Origin: Cryptomeria japonica
Taxonomy: Eukaryota; Streptophyta; Pinopsida; Cupressales; Cupressaceae
DNA length: 64,000 nt
Assembly: GCF_030272615.1 (NCBI RefSeq)
Contig: NC_081408.1
Coordinates: forward strand, 608,538,173-608,602,172
Direction of reading: 5' to 3'
In this document: positions 28,535-42,200 of the stretch, piece by piece
Layout: each line of letters opens with the position of its first letter
How positions within the stretch are numbered: position 1 is the first letter of the stretch
The notes under the pieces: model-generated
The model's input: the letters and a program-made list of their open reading frames with translations, nothing else
What the model was told of the DNA's origin: nothing
The model's database searches: none
Made by a program: the position numbers and the translations under genes

Positions 28535-30735
28535 TTGATGCACAAAAACATAAGTGAAACAAATCTGTTGATCAAGATAACAAGGATTTGCAAATCTATA
28601 TCGACCCCTTTCCCCAATTCGACAAATTTTATCTCTGCACCATATCCTTCTTTGGATGATAGTCCATTTATGAATATTGTCACCATCACTCCTATTTACT
28701 CGTCTCCTCGTCAGAAGGGAAAGGAGTCTGATGTGTCCTTGTCATTGACCCCTTTCGATCCCTCGTATTGTGGAGAGCCTACTCCATTATACATCTCTAC
28801 CAAATTGAATGTTCAAACTATCATGGGTGTGATGGTTGACCCATCGTGTAGAGTTGATGTCATTATAAAGCAAACTCTATTCATGAATGGTTGGCATAGG
28901 CCTTCATACAATGAGTGTCGAGCAACCCTAAGGACCCACGATGGCTTCTCCATCCCTCCTTTGGGTAATATCACCTTGATGGTCCTTGTGGGACCCAAGG
29001 TTATATCTTCCACATTTGTGATCATTCTTGGGTCAGACCTCTTTAGAGCTAAGCTAGGTATTCCGTGGTTGATTTCTATGGAGGTGGTCCCATCAATGAT
29101 TCATATATTCCTTAAGTTTCCCCATGAGGTTTCGGTACATGTCATCCAAGACACTCAATATCGACCCTTGGTAGCTCATGGGGACTTTTTGCTAAACCAT
29201 TTTTGGCCTGGTCTGGTGGGGCCCATGCTTCCCCATGGTGATTTGATGTATCATGTTTATTATCAATACAAGATAGGGGAGTGATTTCCTAAATCAACAC
29301 AAAGTAGTTTTTAATTGCCTCTTCCTACATCAACCTCTGCTCCATCTATTTCAATGATGGAGTAGGTGGTGCCTAATGTCCCCTCATCATCAGGGACCAA
29401 GGCCAAGCCTAATCATTTGAGTATACCTTTGCATCCACCTAGGGATGTGTAGCCTCCAGTGGTATCTTTTGTTCCTATAAGTGCACCTAGTGCAGACAAA
29501 GGTAAGGCACCTATGCTGTCAAAGTTTGCAGCTTGTCCTCCCTTCAAGCTCCCGATCATGGTTGATATCCCTTGGCCCTCTTTCTATGAGAAAGGGAAGT
29601 TCTCTTCTCATGTTCATTTATCAACACTTGCTCCTATTTCATAGCCTATGTCAGTACCCTCTGTTCCCTTGGTCACTCCTCGAGTGAAGTAGGGTAGGCT
29701 GCCCATTGCTATGAATGTCATACCTATTCCAGATGCGCCTCTTTCTTCATCAATTGGGCCTTCTCTTATCCTTGACATGGTTCTGGAGGCCTCCCCTATG
29801 GAGCATGATGCTCCTGAATCCTCCAGAGATTTAATTTGTGGCCCTCATCTCTATCGTAATCAGTGTGCACATGATCATAAATGCTATCAATGGGCCATGG
29901 ATCAAGAGCTCAATGCCACTTTGTAGGCTGCTACTACATCTGCAACACCTAGCTCTGTCACATCGTCGCCTACTTTGTCTGGTGTTCATGTTTCTGCATC
30001 TTCTTCGGTGTTTCTTCCAACTACTTTCAAGCCTTGCAATGAACTTCCCTCTAAACAGGTGCAGGTTTTTATCACTCCTTCATTAGAGTTTCCCCTCATC
30101 ACCTCTTTGTCAGACATATCTCCATTGTTCTGACCTATTGATATATTTAATACATAGGTGGTGTCTAGTGCAGCTTTGTTTGGTCCCCCTGTATCGCAGC
30201 TACTTTAGCATCCAATCTTTTCAAGTCATTCAACCTGCTACCATTGACAAGAGACCCACTTCTCCTATGTGACCTAAATGCAAGCTTGAGCAACTCCTTG
30301 CTCCATAATTTTGATGACATAAATCTTTGTAGGTATGTTCATCACCCTCTTATATACCTATTGGCTTGCCTGTTTTTGTATGTGTGATTGAGAAGGCCTC
30401 GCCTTCTCCTAATTTTGTCACCACCCCTCTTTTAGAGGCCGATAGTCATGTTATCATTTCATCTTATCCAAGTGAGACACCCACTTCCTCTGTAGAGACT
30501 TGCATGTTCAATTCCTTAGAAGACATCTCGGCTTTGTTTACGATCTTCACATGATTGTTGACTCTTACCTCCTCCAAGCCTATAGACATAGACATTGTTG
30601 TTGCTTTGACCCTCGCCCTCACTGCGGGTGGATTTCCCAGTGATTCTCTTGCGGTAGTCCCTCTTCTAGCTCAGCATACTTCTCCCTATGATCTAGATTG
30701 CAAGGATGAGGATCTCCTAAGGGATGACCTTTAGA
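28535..30735 (+). pseudogene. Protease-like region and Ser/Pro-rich tail of the gypsy element
   Basis: The open part 28535-29284 reads LYISTKLNVQTIMGVMVDPS (the VDPS position corresponds to the aspartic-protease D-T/S-G, here altered), then FVIILGSDLFRAKLGIPWLI and PSMIHIFLKFPHEVSV, a pattern of gypsy retropepsins. The same frame continues with a few stops to about 30130 as Pro/Ser/Thr-rich sequence without a recognised domain. The stretch 30735-32109 is non-coding 3' sequence with a three-copy repeat of an ACCCTATCATATGG-type unit near 31660-31765. No reverse transcriptase follows. Confidence 0.6.
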
Positions 30736-32109
30736 AATTTTATCTTTTCTCTCCATTTGTTTACCTATGTGTTTGATTGTGTTCCCCCATCCTTGCGTTT
30801 TATGTTTGTTCTCTCCCAAAGGACCCAGGTTACTCTGCAGGTACTTGGATATGAGAGGTTGACTATCTTTATCCATTTTTCTCTCCTATAGGACTTGAGT
30901 TACTTTTTAGGTACTCTGATGTAGGAGATTTTATGTCGTACATCTTCTTCTATTTGTTTCTCTACTTCTTCTATCTATTGTATCTTTCTTTTTTTATATT
31001 CAAGGATGATGCAAAGTGTTGGGGGCATATTTTCACCTCCTTCTACGTTGACCTAGATTTTTATTTTATCTTTGTCTTCATGTGCTCGTCTTCAAATCTG
31101 AGAACTTTGGGGCTATGATGATATACCCATCTCATTGTTGTATTACATATCTTTTGTCACTGCTATGGGTTCTGTTGCAAGACTATTGAATCCCCTTGTC
31201 CTCTTGCATTTGATTCTGATGTTGTGGACATCTTTGTGTCACCATCTAATGGTGGCATTCCACATAAACATCTTTCTATGTTGACATTCCACATGTACTC
31301 TTCTCCTTAGAATGACATGCCTTTCATACACATCGTTCTAAGGGGGGCCATCATATCTGCATTTCTACATAATCTTCTTTTGCCATTTTATCTCCTACAT
31401 TAGCATTTCTTGTTGATAACTTTTCCATGTTTGCCTAGGTGGGGGCTAGGTCACTTAATTTTTTTATTTTTCATGTTTTCCTAGGTGGGGGCCAATCCAC
31501 TTGATCTTTTTTTCACCTAGATGGAGGCCCAACTATTTGATCTATCTCTTTTGTTTTCTTTTGTAGGGGCCAATCTACTACTTACCAAATCTAACTTTGA
31601 TTACCCAATCGCATGACTATCTAGCTTATCACTACCCATGCTGGAAAAATATATCTATCTTATCACCCTATCATGTGGCTATCCATACCGGCATATCTCA
31701 CCACCCTATCATATGGTCATCCATACCGACAAACATCATCACCTTATCGTATGGCCATCTATCATAACACACTTTTGTATCCATACTAGTGCATCTTGCA
31801 TTTTATCATGGCGACCACTTATATTATATCTTTTCATAACAAGGGGCTTTCCTCCAAAGAGAGGCTCATTTCTATTACATTATCTTATCCAAAATCTATC
31901 CTTTATCTCGCCATCCAATGTGCTAGAGAGCACCTAGCATGTTTGTGATGTATCAATTTGTAATATCTATTCCAAATCTCATTTTCTTCTCGCTAGGGGC
32001 AATCTCATCTGATCAACAAAAATATACCTCCCTAGAATTACTCTTTATCCTCCTCTACTTTAGCTTCACATCTCTCTACAAAGACATGCTCACTAAAGTT
32101 GGGGAAAAA

Positions 32110-33188
32110 TGTATTATAAAAAAATCTCACCCTTTGTGCTTCAATGTGACAAATGGTGGCCTTCTCCATGTCATCTAAGGTCAGGCATCACCACCCTTGT
32201 CCTTTTTTTACCTGAGATCACCTTGTTAGCTCTAAACTGGTCTCTACTAAACCTGCCAACCTATCAACTTTGGGGACTAGGCCACGACACCCAGATGTCC
32301 TCGCGATGTTTTTTTGTCCTACAAATCTGAAGGAATTATAACGCCCTTGCATGTGCCCACCAATGCTCGTTTTCCTTCCAAGGCCTATATCTCTCTCATT
32401 TGAAGGCATTTTTAGGATCTTTTTGGTATTTTGAGATTATCTTTTATAGTTTGAAGCTCTTGGTGATATCTCCTTGGACAAAATTCATATTTCCTATTAC
32501 AAAGACCACCATTGTTGTAGCTTTTTTAATAGCTCATAGTACCATTGTCATAGAATCTCAAAAAGGAGAGTTTCCTTGTTCTCTTTTCCACTTATCTCAG
32601 GAATTATCATTATTTTATCTTGCATTGTCTTTCAATTATCTTTATCATTTAGTTTTCTCATGGCTTTTATCCAGGTTGTCTATGGAAGTGGAAACACCAA
32701 AATAAGGGTCTGACTTAGGCAAGCTGTAAAACACAACCCCAACATTTTCTCTTTCGCTTGTGTGCAAGTAGACGTTCATGGAAGAGTAGATACTTTATGG
32801 GAGGCTCCAATCATGGAACAGTTGTGAGTCCCTCTCATCTCATTTGTTCTACTTTACTCTAGTTATTTTGAATCTTGTGCCTATTAGTTTAGTTTTATCG
32901 CTTTCTGTGAATTTATCATATTATAATCGCATTTGGAGTTTTCTGTATGGTTTTTGTATGCCATCCATATAGGATGACAACGCGTCGCGCTAGTGTCCCA
33001 GGCCTATGTGCTCATCCTCTGGATAGAGGTTCAACAAAGTCATCCAAGAGCCTTCTCTTCATTTTGCCTATTTAGTTTGGCTATTTTCATCCCCTAGATC
33101 ACCTTAGCGCCAGTTCGAGTGAGGTATCAGAGAGTGGATTTGTTCTCTAGGATTCGTCATCCTTAGGTAAAAAATTTCCTCCATTACA
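32110..33188 (+). repeat. 3' LTR of the gypsy element
   Basis: Starts TGTATTATAAA after a purine-rich stretch GTTGGGGAAAAA and ends CCATTACA. The right neighbour is the second half of the older copia LTR. Several percent divergence from the 5' copy is visible by eye. Confidence 0.75.
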
Positions 33189-33501
33189 GAAGGTTATGCT
33201 AGATGTTTTGGCATTTACCAAGAAGGCAAATCCTCCCACTTTTAGGGGAATAGGAGTTAATGCACCCCTTGGATGTATTTGGTATTATTTTTCTATATAA
33301 TAAGCACTATACTCTCACCTTCACTAGTTCAGTGATAGCTCAATGAAAGTCTTCTCCAAAATTCTCTTCTGTCTCTATTTTTCCTCTCATATCAAATCTT
33401 TCTTCATTCAACTATTTTGATCTTTGATCATCTGTTGCTCAAAGTTGCATGTGATCTATGAACAACATTAGATCATGGATCATTTCTCATAGAATCTAAC
33501 A
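33189..33501 (+). repeat. Right part of an older copia LTR, next to a second LTR
   Basis: Matches the 3' half of the copia LTRs at 33502-34118 and 47338-47959 and ends AATCTAACA directly before the next LTR. With 19658-19740, on the other side of the gypsy element, it makes one LTR lacking roughly its first 230 bp. Confidence 0.7.
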
Positions 33502-34118
33502 TGGTTAGTGTAGGTTTTTTATTTTCCTTATGTTAGGGGGTATTTATTTTTCCTACACATATTATTTAAGATTTCTTAAGTTATTAGAAGTGGTTAATAT
33601 GAGGAAATGTGGCAAAATACTTCAGCTACATGTGTAACTCTCCAACTCACATGGGTATTTGAGTTACACGCCCTCTTTTGGCTTGTTGTGCCACCACTCA
33701 TAACCACTATTTTTTCATTTCCTAAGTGGGTTATGGGGTAGTTGGGTTTGTCACCCTTTTTTGTCCTTATGTGCCAACTTTATCAACTCCTTTCCTGTCT
33801 TCATGTAAGGATGTTATGCCACAAGTTTTGGCATTTACCAAGAAGGTAAAACCTCCCACTTTTATGGGGAATATGAGCTAATACACCCCTTAGATGTAAA
33901 TGCTATTATTTTTCTATATAATAAGCACTATACTCTCACTTTCACTAGTTCAATGATAGCTCAATGAGTCTTCTCCAAAATTCTCTTGTCTCTATTTTTT
34001 CTCTCATATCAAATATTTCTTCATTCAACTATTTTGATCTTCGATCATCTGTTGCTTGGATTTGCATGTGATCTATGATCGACATTAGATCTTGGCTCGG
34101 TTCTCAGAGAATTGAACA
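33502..34118 (+). repeat. 5' LTR of the copia element
   Basis: 617 bp, starting TGGTTAG (mutated TGTTAG) and ending GAACA before the primer site. Aligns through its whole length with 47338-47959. Confidence 0.8.
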
Positions 34119-35159
34119 TGGTATCAAAGTCATGTTGTTTGGTATAGCTCATTGTTTCTCTAATTTATTTAAGAGATTTGAGACTATTAGATAGGTAATA
34201 TTTTCCTTAAAAACTAAGTATGTTCTTCTCCATCATTCTTGTGTGACCTAGAGAATCAAAACAATTTAAAGGAAAAAAAGCTTCTAGTTAAATCTAGTTT
34301 TATATATATGTGTTCTTGTGAGGTCTGGGTGATTGCAGCTTTTTGGTAATATTGGAAGCGTATTCAATATTTCCAGAGTGTCCAGAAGGCTTGAGAAAGT
34401 CAAAAGTGACTTTTATTTCACCAAAATCAGAGTTTGGAGGACAGTAAAAAAATCAGAGTAAAATATTTTTACTGGAGTTGTCTTCATTTCAGGTTCAGGA
34501 TTCCAACTTCCGCTCATTTGTAGGAAAAATGATTTCTAGGTTTTCTTCCCAGCATTAAAAAAAATCATGTTGTTCCCAAAAAATAACTACTTTTTGCAAA
34601 ATTCAAGTTAGAATTGTGAGTTGTTTTTCTAGTAGGCAAATTCAACAACCCTTCTTAAAAGTTGCATAACTTTTGCCTCGGGTGTTAGCTTTTCCCAAAC
34701 AAGTACTTGATGGAAATCTAGAAATGAGCACTTTCCATCCACACAAGTTTCATTAAAAAAAATCTTTCTTTTTATATTAGATATTGCAGGTTGAGTTAAC
34801 TACATTTTTTTCCTTGAAGAGGTCATATCTTTCACCTCACAACTCTTTTTTTCAAAACTGAATAGTTGTTGGAAATGTATTGAGAATTATTACATAGCTA
34901 TAAGGCTAATTTATTAAATTATTTATCAAATTAATTTGTATCAAAATTTTATTTTTTTGGCCATGGAGCCTTAGAAAGCATTGTAATCTTATCAAGATCC
35001 TTGTAAACACACTAATTATAAAGTGCCAACATTGTAATATTTTTTTTTTTTTGGGGGGGGGGTGATTTTTGAGGATAGTATAAAGGGGGGGGGGGGGTGT
35101 ATCGTGTGTCTTCTTTCTTTCACTTTACCTTATTATTTGCAGTCTTATTTTCTGCTATC

Positions 35160-36516
35160 ATGGATGCATCTACGGTTCCTCTTTTAACACCATATAATTA
35201 TTTTGAAAATAGATGGATATCATTGTGCTACAGTGGGACTTGAAACTAAGACTTGGGATGATGCATCTAAAAGATCAAATGGTTTAATAAATTTGATGAA
35301 GCTTTTGGTACTATGTGTATGTCAGTCTCTCCTGACCTTCTTTTTCACATTGAATCTGCCACTACACCAAATGGAGTGTGGACCACTTTGGAAAACCTCT
35401 TTGATAAGAAAGATGGGCTAAGAGGTCATCAGTTGGAGAATGAACTCATAGGGTTGAATCCAACCAATTTTGACACTATACGCAAATTTCTTCACAAAAC
35501 TTAAGTTGGTAAGATTGTAGTTGGAATAGTGTGGAACTATGAAAGATGATAAGTAACTGATCTTGAGTATTCTTTATAAGCTTAGTCCTAACTATTCAGT
35601 GTTTGTTTCTACATTCTATGCTACAAAATATTCCCTAGGTACCATATTCAAAATGCCTTCTCTACATGAATTTTTTGTAGAACTCACTAGGTATCAAGAC
35701 AAATCCATTCAAATGGGTACAATAAAATACTCTAAGTCACATTCTTTAGCTATAAATCAAGGAAAAAAATAACAAAAAGGGTCTAGTAAGCAAGATAAGA
35801 AATAAAAGGACCAAGGAGAGAAGATGAAAGATAAGAAATCTACTACTTCAAAAGAAGATAATCAGACCTCTTCATCAAAAGTTGAACAACCTAAGAAGGA
35901 GAAGATTAAGTGTTCTTATTGTAAGAGGCCTGGTCATGATGAACATAAGTTTTTAAAGAGACAAATTGATTAGCTTTCACATCTTCTTAAAAATAATAAT
36001 ACCAAGGTGCCTTACTCAATCAAACAAAGTTCATCAGAAGGATTGTCAAAAGACACAGATAAGAGTAAAGGAAAAGGAAAGGGTAAGGCCCTAGTTGTTG
36101 CTTCACAACCCAATTTTTGGATAATTGACTCAGTGGATTTGCACCACATGACTTCTTCAGAAGACGGTTTCACCTCTTTAGAGCCATGTTCTATGCCTAC
36201 CATACTAATGGGTGATGACACTCCTATTCAAGTGCATGGGAGAGGGTCTGTTGATGTGGGTGAAGGAACATGTGAGGATGTCCATTGCATCCCATCTTTA
36301 TCAACTAATATCCTTTATGTTTATCAAATCACTCATAGTGGTTCTGGTAAGCAAGTTGAGTCCACACTAGATATAACGACAATTAGTGAAATGCATAATG
36401 GGTCTACTATTGCTATGGGAAAAGCAGATAATCATTCCAAATTATATCAGTTTTCTCACTTTGTTCCTAACTCTCCTTCAACAATTTTACTCACTCATGC
36501 AGCTGAGGTAAGTTGA
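35160..36516 (+). pseudogene. copia gag and protease (decayed)
   Basis: The start codon at 35160 opens MDASTVPLLTPYNYF. The gag core includes WTTLENLFDKKDGLRGHQLE (about 35375-35435) and a zinc-knuckle CSYCKRPGHDEHKF (35911-35952) whose last Cys is lost. The protease-like part 36007-36516 has WIIDSVDLHHMTS (36118 onward), where the family normally has D-S-G. Several in-frame stops and a frameshift occur. Two G-runs in the leader (about 35051-35062 and 35085-35097) precede gag. Confidence 0.75.
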
Positions 36517-36941
36517 TTATGGCATCAATGGGTTGGCCACTTGAACTACCATTACTTACAACAACTTGGTCGATGGGATATGGTTTTAGGGTTACCTTCT
36601 ATTCAATTTTCTGATGGAGTTTGTTAGGGATGCATTCTTGGTAAGCATCCTGAGGAGAAGTATGATAATGGTAAAGCATGAAGAGCTACAAAATTATTGG
36701 AGTTTGTACACAATGACTTGGCAAGGCCATTTCCACAACCATCTTTTAGTAGGCCTACATATGTCTTGACATTTATTGATGACTTTTCCATATATACATG
36801 GGTTTACTTTATGAAGGAAAAGTCTAAAGTCTTTGAGAAACTTTTAGATTTCAAAGATTTTGCAGAGAAATAATTTGGGAAGTTAATCAAGATTTTGCAT
36901 ACAGATAATAGGGGTGAATATGTTAATAACTAGTTTTGTAG
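36517..36941 (+). pseudogene. copia integrase, N-terminal part
   Basis: Contains the zinc-binding start (LWHQWVGHLNYHYL; Cys pair near 36622-36634 with a stop between) and catalytic-core motifs TFIDDFSIYTWVYF (about 36770-36813) and KILHTDNRGEYVN (about 36890-36927), bearing the first two acidic residues. It stops abruptly at the insertion starting at 36942 and resumes near 44990. Confidence 0.8.
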
Positions 36942-38252
36942 TGTCGTGAAATCATACACCTTTAAGTGGGTGGTACAATTCCACACTTAGGTTAGCACCC
37001 ACCTTAGTCTGTTTGCATCTTGGATTTCAATTCCCCCTTAAGCATTTAATTAATTAATGTAATTTAATTTAAGGCTTTCTTTCATCTCTCTACACATCAT
37101 AAAACTGGGCCCTTTTACATTAAGTCCGCCCCTTTTATTTTATTCTCCCTATAAATCATTTCATCAAAAACCCTAATTGTGTCCTATTTCGACCTTCAAG
37201 GCCCAATTTTCCATATCTAGACTTCTCAAATTCCCATATACTCTTGGAATTTTCTCTAAAATCACAATATCTTTCTTCCCTAAAAATTTGGCAAAAATTT
37301 GGTCGAACTATGTGTTCGGACCAAGTAGCTACCTACTTAGTCCTAAATTTTTCTCCCCGAATTTGGGGAGCATGTTTTGGTGGCATTTTAATATTCAAAT
37401 CCAAGAGATTGGCAGAAAATATTATTTCTAGGTCATCCTATGAATCAAAACAGAGTTAGGGTCTCCTACATAAAGCCTTTCTATCCTCATTTGAAGGATC
37501 TAAGATCTAGCGATTGAAGGAACCTCTTGTGAAGTTAAAGTGCATGTTATATGAAATCTACAATAGAAAATCAATCATTCACCAAGTCTACATCAAGTAT
37601 TTTCAACATCCATTAGGAGATTTGATTAAAGAATAATAGGAGATCACTGACTAATGATTGGCTTGTACCTTTCCCTTAGGGTTTGGTATGGTTTTATATT
37701 ATTTTCATGTCTTTGCATGAGCTTCATTTTTAGATTTACATTTATGCTTTAGATCTCTAGTTCACTTTTTATTTGAAGCATTTTCATTTATATTTACAAG
37801 CATTTAGGGTTTTCTCTCCAAAGCATAGGGCAAAACTCTAGATTCTTTATTACTCTCATTTAGGATCTTGCATACACACAAGATTCTTCCACACACATTT
37901 TCATTATAGTATCATCTATTTATGGAGGTGGAAACCACCAAAACAAGGGGATTGACTAAGGCAAAATGCTATATATCAACCTAGACACCCTTTTTTAAGT
38001 TGCAGGTTTCGGTATAGGAATTCGGCGGACACACAATTTTTGGGACCAATGAAAGAGATAGATGCAGTCTCAGTGCCAAAATTTGATCTTAGATTACAGA
38101 GACCAAGGTGTGGTGCCCTAGGATAGGACCAAGGCATGGCACCCTAGTCCCCAAGGTTTTGCAACTTTCTATGCCAGATCTACATCTCAGACCCTCAGGA
38201 CCTCAGATCTAGAGTTTCAGCTTTCTATCAACACAGGGACCAAAGAACCCAA

Positions 38253-39038
38253 TGTTAGGGGTCCCACAGATACTAAGAGGGGGGGTGAATCAGTATCTAA
38301 TTAGTGATTAGGATTTCCTGAATTAAAACATGCAGAACATAATATAACAGTGTACCGGTATACAAGAAATAATGCAATAAACAGAATCAAGAACATCCAC
38401 ATGAAAAGTACACCATAACACAAGATGTTAACGAGGAAACCCGATGTGGGAAAAACATCAGTGGGATTTGTGACCCACAATATTCACTCACTGGCCAATA
38501 AGAGAATATTACTTACAATAGGGGCCTGTACATGCAGGAAGGCCAACTACCTAGAGCTCACTGCTCAATGGGAAGTCTCACTGAATTACAATAAGGATTA
38601 TACAAATCCAATATCTTGTACTGCTTTACAATAGCATCTTCAATGCTAGATTCAGTACTAGTTCCTGCTCCATTCTTTACACATACCCCTTGACCTATAT
38701 TTTGCACATTAGGTCTACCTAATATTTTCCTTAATGCTTCTCCATCACATTACCAAATGTCTACAATGATGTCTTTTATATATAAGAGTCATTTTACAAT
38801 TTGCCAAGTCGGCTTACAATAATAAACAAAAATATTATATAACAAAATCCTGTCGGCCTTTGTGCCGGTATACTTCCTTTCTTCTGTGTTGGTGCCTATG
38901 TCCTAAGTGCCGGTGTAGAGTGTGTTCTACTAATGTTGATATAATGTCTTTGCCAGTGCCATAGGATTGCAAGGTTGCCATTAATGACAAAACCTTCAAT
39001 CACATACAATGTCTCATTGGAGTGTGCATATGCCAACA
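38253..39038 (-). repeat. 3' LTR (minus strand) of the 6.36-kb element
   Basis: 786 bp; TGTTAGGGG at the left and TGCCAACA at the right in plus-strand reading. Contains CACCCCCCCTCTTAGT (complement strand), shared with other LTRs of the window. Confidence 0.85.
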
Positions 39039-39289
39039 ATCTCCCCCTTTCGCATTGATGGCAACACTCATGAGAAATTTCAAAAAGTATCCAAAAATGT
39101 GGTCGAAAAATATTACCAAAAATGTGTGTGCTCCCCCTGAGCATATGCTTCCTGTGATTTGAACTTTCTCACCCCACTACTCCCCCTTTGGCATCAATGA
39201 CAAAGGTTGTCAAGATGTCAGTAGAGTTTGTGGTTTCAACCTTGTAGCTAGGTAGTTATAATTTGAAAAAGGTCTCCCAAAATCAAGTT

Positions 39290-42200
39290 TATACTATCCA
39301 TAAACTTCTTACTATCCTTGATTGTTGTCCTGTTCTCTTCACTGTACCAGTGAGATGCTGCAAATGCTCTGCCGGTGTTTTGCTTCCCTGTATTAATGTC
39401 TCAGAAGTTTCCTTCCGCAGAGATGCTAGATAGTCCAATCTTGGACTTAGTTTAGATCTCAAATGTTTTGCCTTATTTATTATTATTTCTTTCTCTCTTT
39501 CCAATTTGAGTAGTTCTTCCTCAAAATTTGTTATCTTCTCTTCAAAAACTGATAGTGTATCAGGTGAGTTGACAAAGTTTTCTGCAAGTTTATTTATCTT
39601 ATTTTCTTATCAATATCTACAGCCAAAAAGTTTGTTTTACAGGTATCTTTATACAGATTTTTGTAATCTTTCAACAAATTACAAAGTTCCGGTAGAAGTG
39701 TGTCAAAATCTCTGTTACACTTCTTTATTTCCTCATCAAAGAATTTCTATTTTTCAATTTCTACCTTATCCTTCATTGAATCCTCCTTTATTTTCTCAAT
39801 GTTTTCTGAGATATATTTACACAGTGTATCCAATTGTCCTAAAGAATATTTATTATCTATATTACAATTGGGAGCAATTTCTTTAAGCACTGGTTTTCCT
39901 AATTCACTAGTCCCGTGGCACTGTTTCCTTATGTACCTATTCCGGTTGTTGTTGTCCTAGAGCCTTTAGCTCTATTTGTTTCTCAGTATGTTGCATTGCC
40001 TTAGTCCGTGTCTTAGTCTCTACCTTTTTCTCTTTATTTTCTGTTGGATTATCTGTTTCCCCTGCTACTAGTGGCTCACTAGCCATATCTGACTTAACAG
40101 TTGTATCTTTGTCTACTACTATGTTGATTTTCTGAGTATCAACATTCATAGTATATAGGACTTCAGGATTAGGATTATTATCCTCTACATCCATACTCTC
40201 AGCTATCGGTTGATCTTTAGTAGTTGTTGATTTTACCCGGTGGAGTATTTAAAGAAGATGGGGGTAAGTTGTCTCTAACCTTGATACTTGGTGGTCCACC
40301 AACTTTACCTTTGCCCTTGTCTCTATCTTTCTGATAAATTTTTATGGGTTTAGGGTTCCTATATTCTTCTTGTTTTTCTTTCTCAACCAGGAATATATCC
40401 CATCCATCTTTTGTTTCCTCTGTCACTTCATTAACTCTTCCTGCCATTAGTGAAATATGCCGGTGTGCAGTAGAGAATACTGACCGGTTGGCCTTTGCAA
40501 TCAGATCATCAATTTCTTGTGGAGAGTTTACCAGAGATACAGTAAGTAACTTCTCAATTTTTATTTTCTTATCCAATTCTATCACTGCCTATCTTCTTGC
40601 CTCTAGTCTTTTGAATAATTCATTACGAATTTCATTGACTAGTTCCATCAAAAATTTCTTGTACATATCCATGTGCAATATAACACTATTTTCAAGTTGT
40701 TCTTTCTCATCAGCTGTTAGAGTGTCATATATTTTCTCTATGTTCTTCAGTTTACCTTCCTCTATGATTTCATTTAGTAGTATATCAAGAGGGGCCAAGT
40801 CTTTGTTTGTCCTTTTCTTCTTCTTGGGTGTCAGTTTCTTCTTTGGTGTGGCCTTTCTAACTGGAGATCTCATTGCTTGTTGCTTTTGCCTTGTCCTCCT
40901 AGGTGAAGGTTTGGTTGCTAGTGAGGGATCTCTTTTCCTTACAACTCTTTTAAAAGTTATAGGCATGTCACTTCCTGAAGAAGTACCTACCAGTGATAGG
41001 TGAGTTTCAGGCTATGGAGCTGCTAACTCATCCTCTGTTATGTCGGTTTTCTTCAATACGTCTTCCTTAATGGCTTTTGTTTGTCTGGACCCTTTCCTTA
41101 CAACTACCTCAAACTTTTTCACCCTTTTCTTTGATTGCATTTGGCTTTCAATGGTTTTAGCACTACCAAATACTTCTTCTTTAGGTTCTCTGGGGGCTTC
41201 CAGAAGTGCTTTGGCATATGTTTCAACTATGTGATCATCTATTTCATAGCCCATCTTGGTTACCCAAACTATCCTTGGGATGACTGCTTCCATCCAGATT
41301 TCATCTTTCTTGATGACAAAGCATATATCATCTTTGTATTTGTCTACAATCTTCTGTGATAACCTTATTCTTTTCTTCATTTTGGCTTTTAATGCTTGGA
41401 AAAAGTCATTAATATTGCTTTCCTTGTTCTCACCCATGTTATTGATAGTTTAGTCAATTGTTTGCCTACCGGTATGTCATATCCAAGTTCTTCGTAACCT
41501 ATGCTGGGAACCTATTTTTTTATGTGTAGCATTAGGCATACTAACAAATTTCCAAATCTAAAGGTTCTTTTCTTGTCCTTCTTGATCTTTCCAAGGTTGT
41601 CAATTAATTCATCCCTTAACCATTCACATATGTCAATTTTTGCATTATCTGTTACCATATCATAAGCACTCTTAATGCATAAGCTTGAAACTAAATTAAG
41701 TCTATTAGCATGAGTAGGTTTATACCCTAATATCATACTAATGAATCTCACATTGATATCTTTAACATCATTAACTCTTAGAGACCTCTTGTCAAATGTT
41801 GCACCAGTTAAGTCTATAACTAGGTCATTGGAAACCTTCTTGGTTTTATCTGGTCTTTTACCGGTGGTCGGTAACCCTGTGACAGCTTTCATAGCTTCCT
41901 TGGTGATCTTATGGATTGCATCTAACCAGAAAAATTCTCCATGTACTTTGCTTAAAACTATCCTACATCCTTTGGAAATTTAGGAATGCTAAGGATCTCT
42001 GTAAATCCTAGGGTCTCAATGATCTTGTGTTCATCTTTTACATTGTCGGTATTATCACATATCATGATTTTATACATGGTTTTAATTTCCTCATCTCCTA
42101 ACTCTTCAATGTTGTAGTGGATGTACATTCTAGGGTCTTCAGCATATACAACTCCCTTAGGAATTTGAGAAAAAGCACCTAAGGTATCATCCTTCTTTGC

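Larger units (their letters stand above)
19746..33188 (+). mobile_element. Ty3/gypsy-type LTR element lacking reverse transcriptase
   Basis: The 5' LTR is about 19746-24380 (interrupted by an insertion at 20601-24054) and the 3' LTR 32110-33188 (1,079 bp, ends CCATTACA in both copies). The left LTR has extra small tandem duplications. Flanks CAGGT (19741-19745) and AAGGT (33190-33194) are a 4/5 target duplication; the target was an older copia LTR, of which 19658-19740 and 33189-33501 are the two halves. A primer-site-like TGGGTGAACCTAACG follows the 5' LTR at 24383. Internal coding has gag and a protease-like region, then a Ser/Pro-rich stretch, but no reverse transcriptase, RNase H or integrase motifs. 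Insertions inside it at 25295-26257 and about 26778-27897 are younger. Confidence 0.75.

Noticed and set aside
36942-36960. Reading the integrase break as a simple deletion
   Set aside because: The missing integrase continues near 44990 in the right order, so it is an insertion.
40344-41003. 219-codon plus-strand frame rich in Ser/Phe
   Set aside because: Exact antisense of the Lys-rich ORF2 of the 6.36-kb element, so a shadow.
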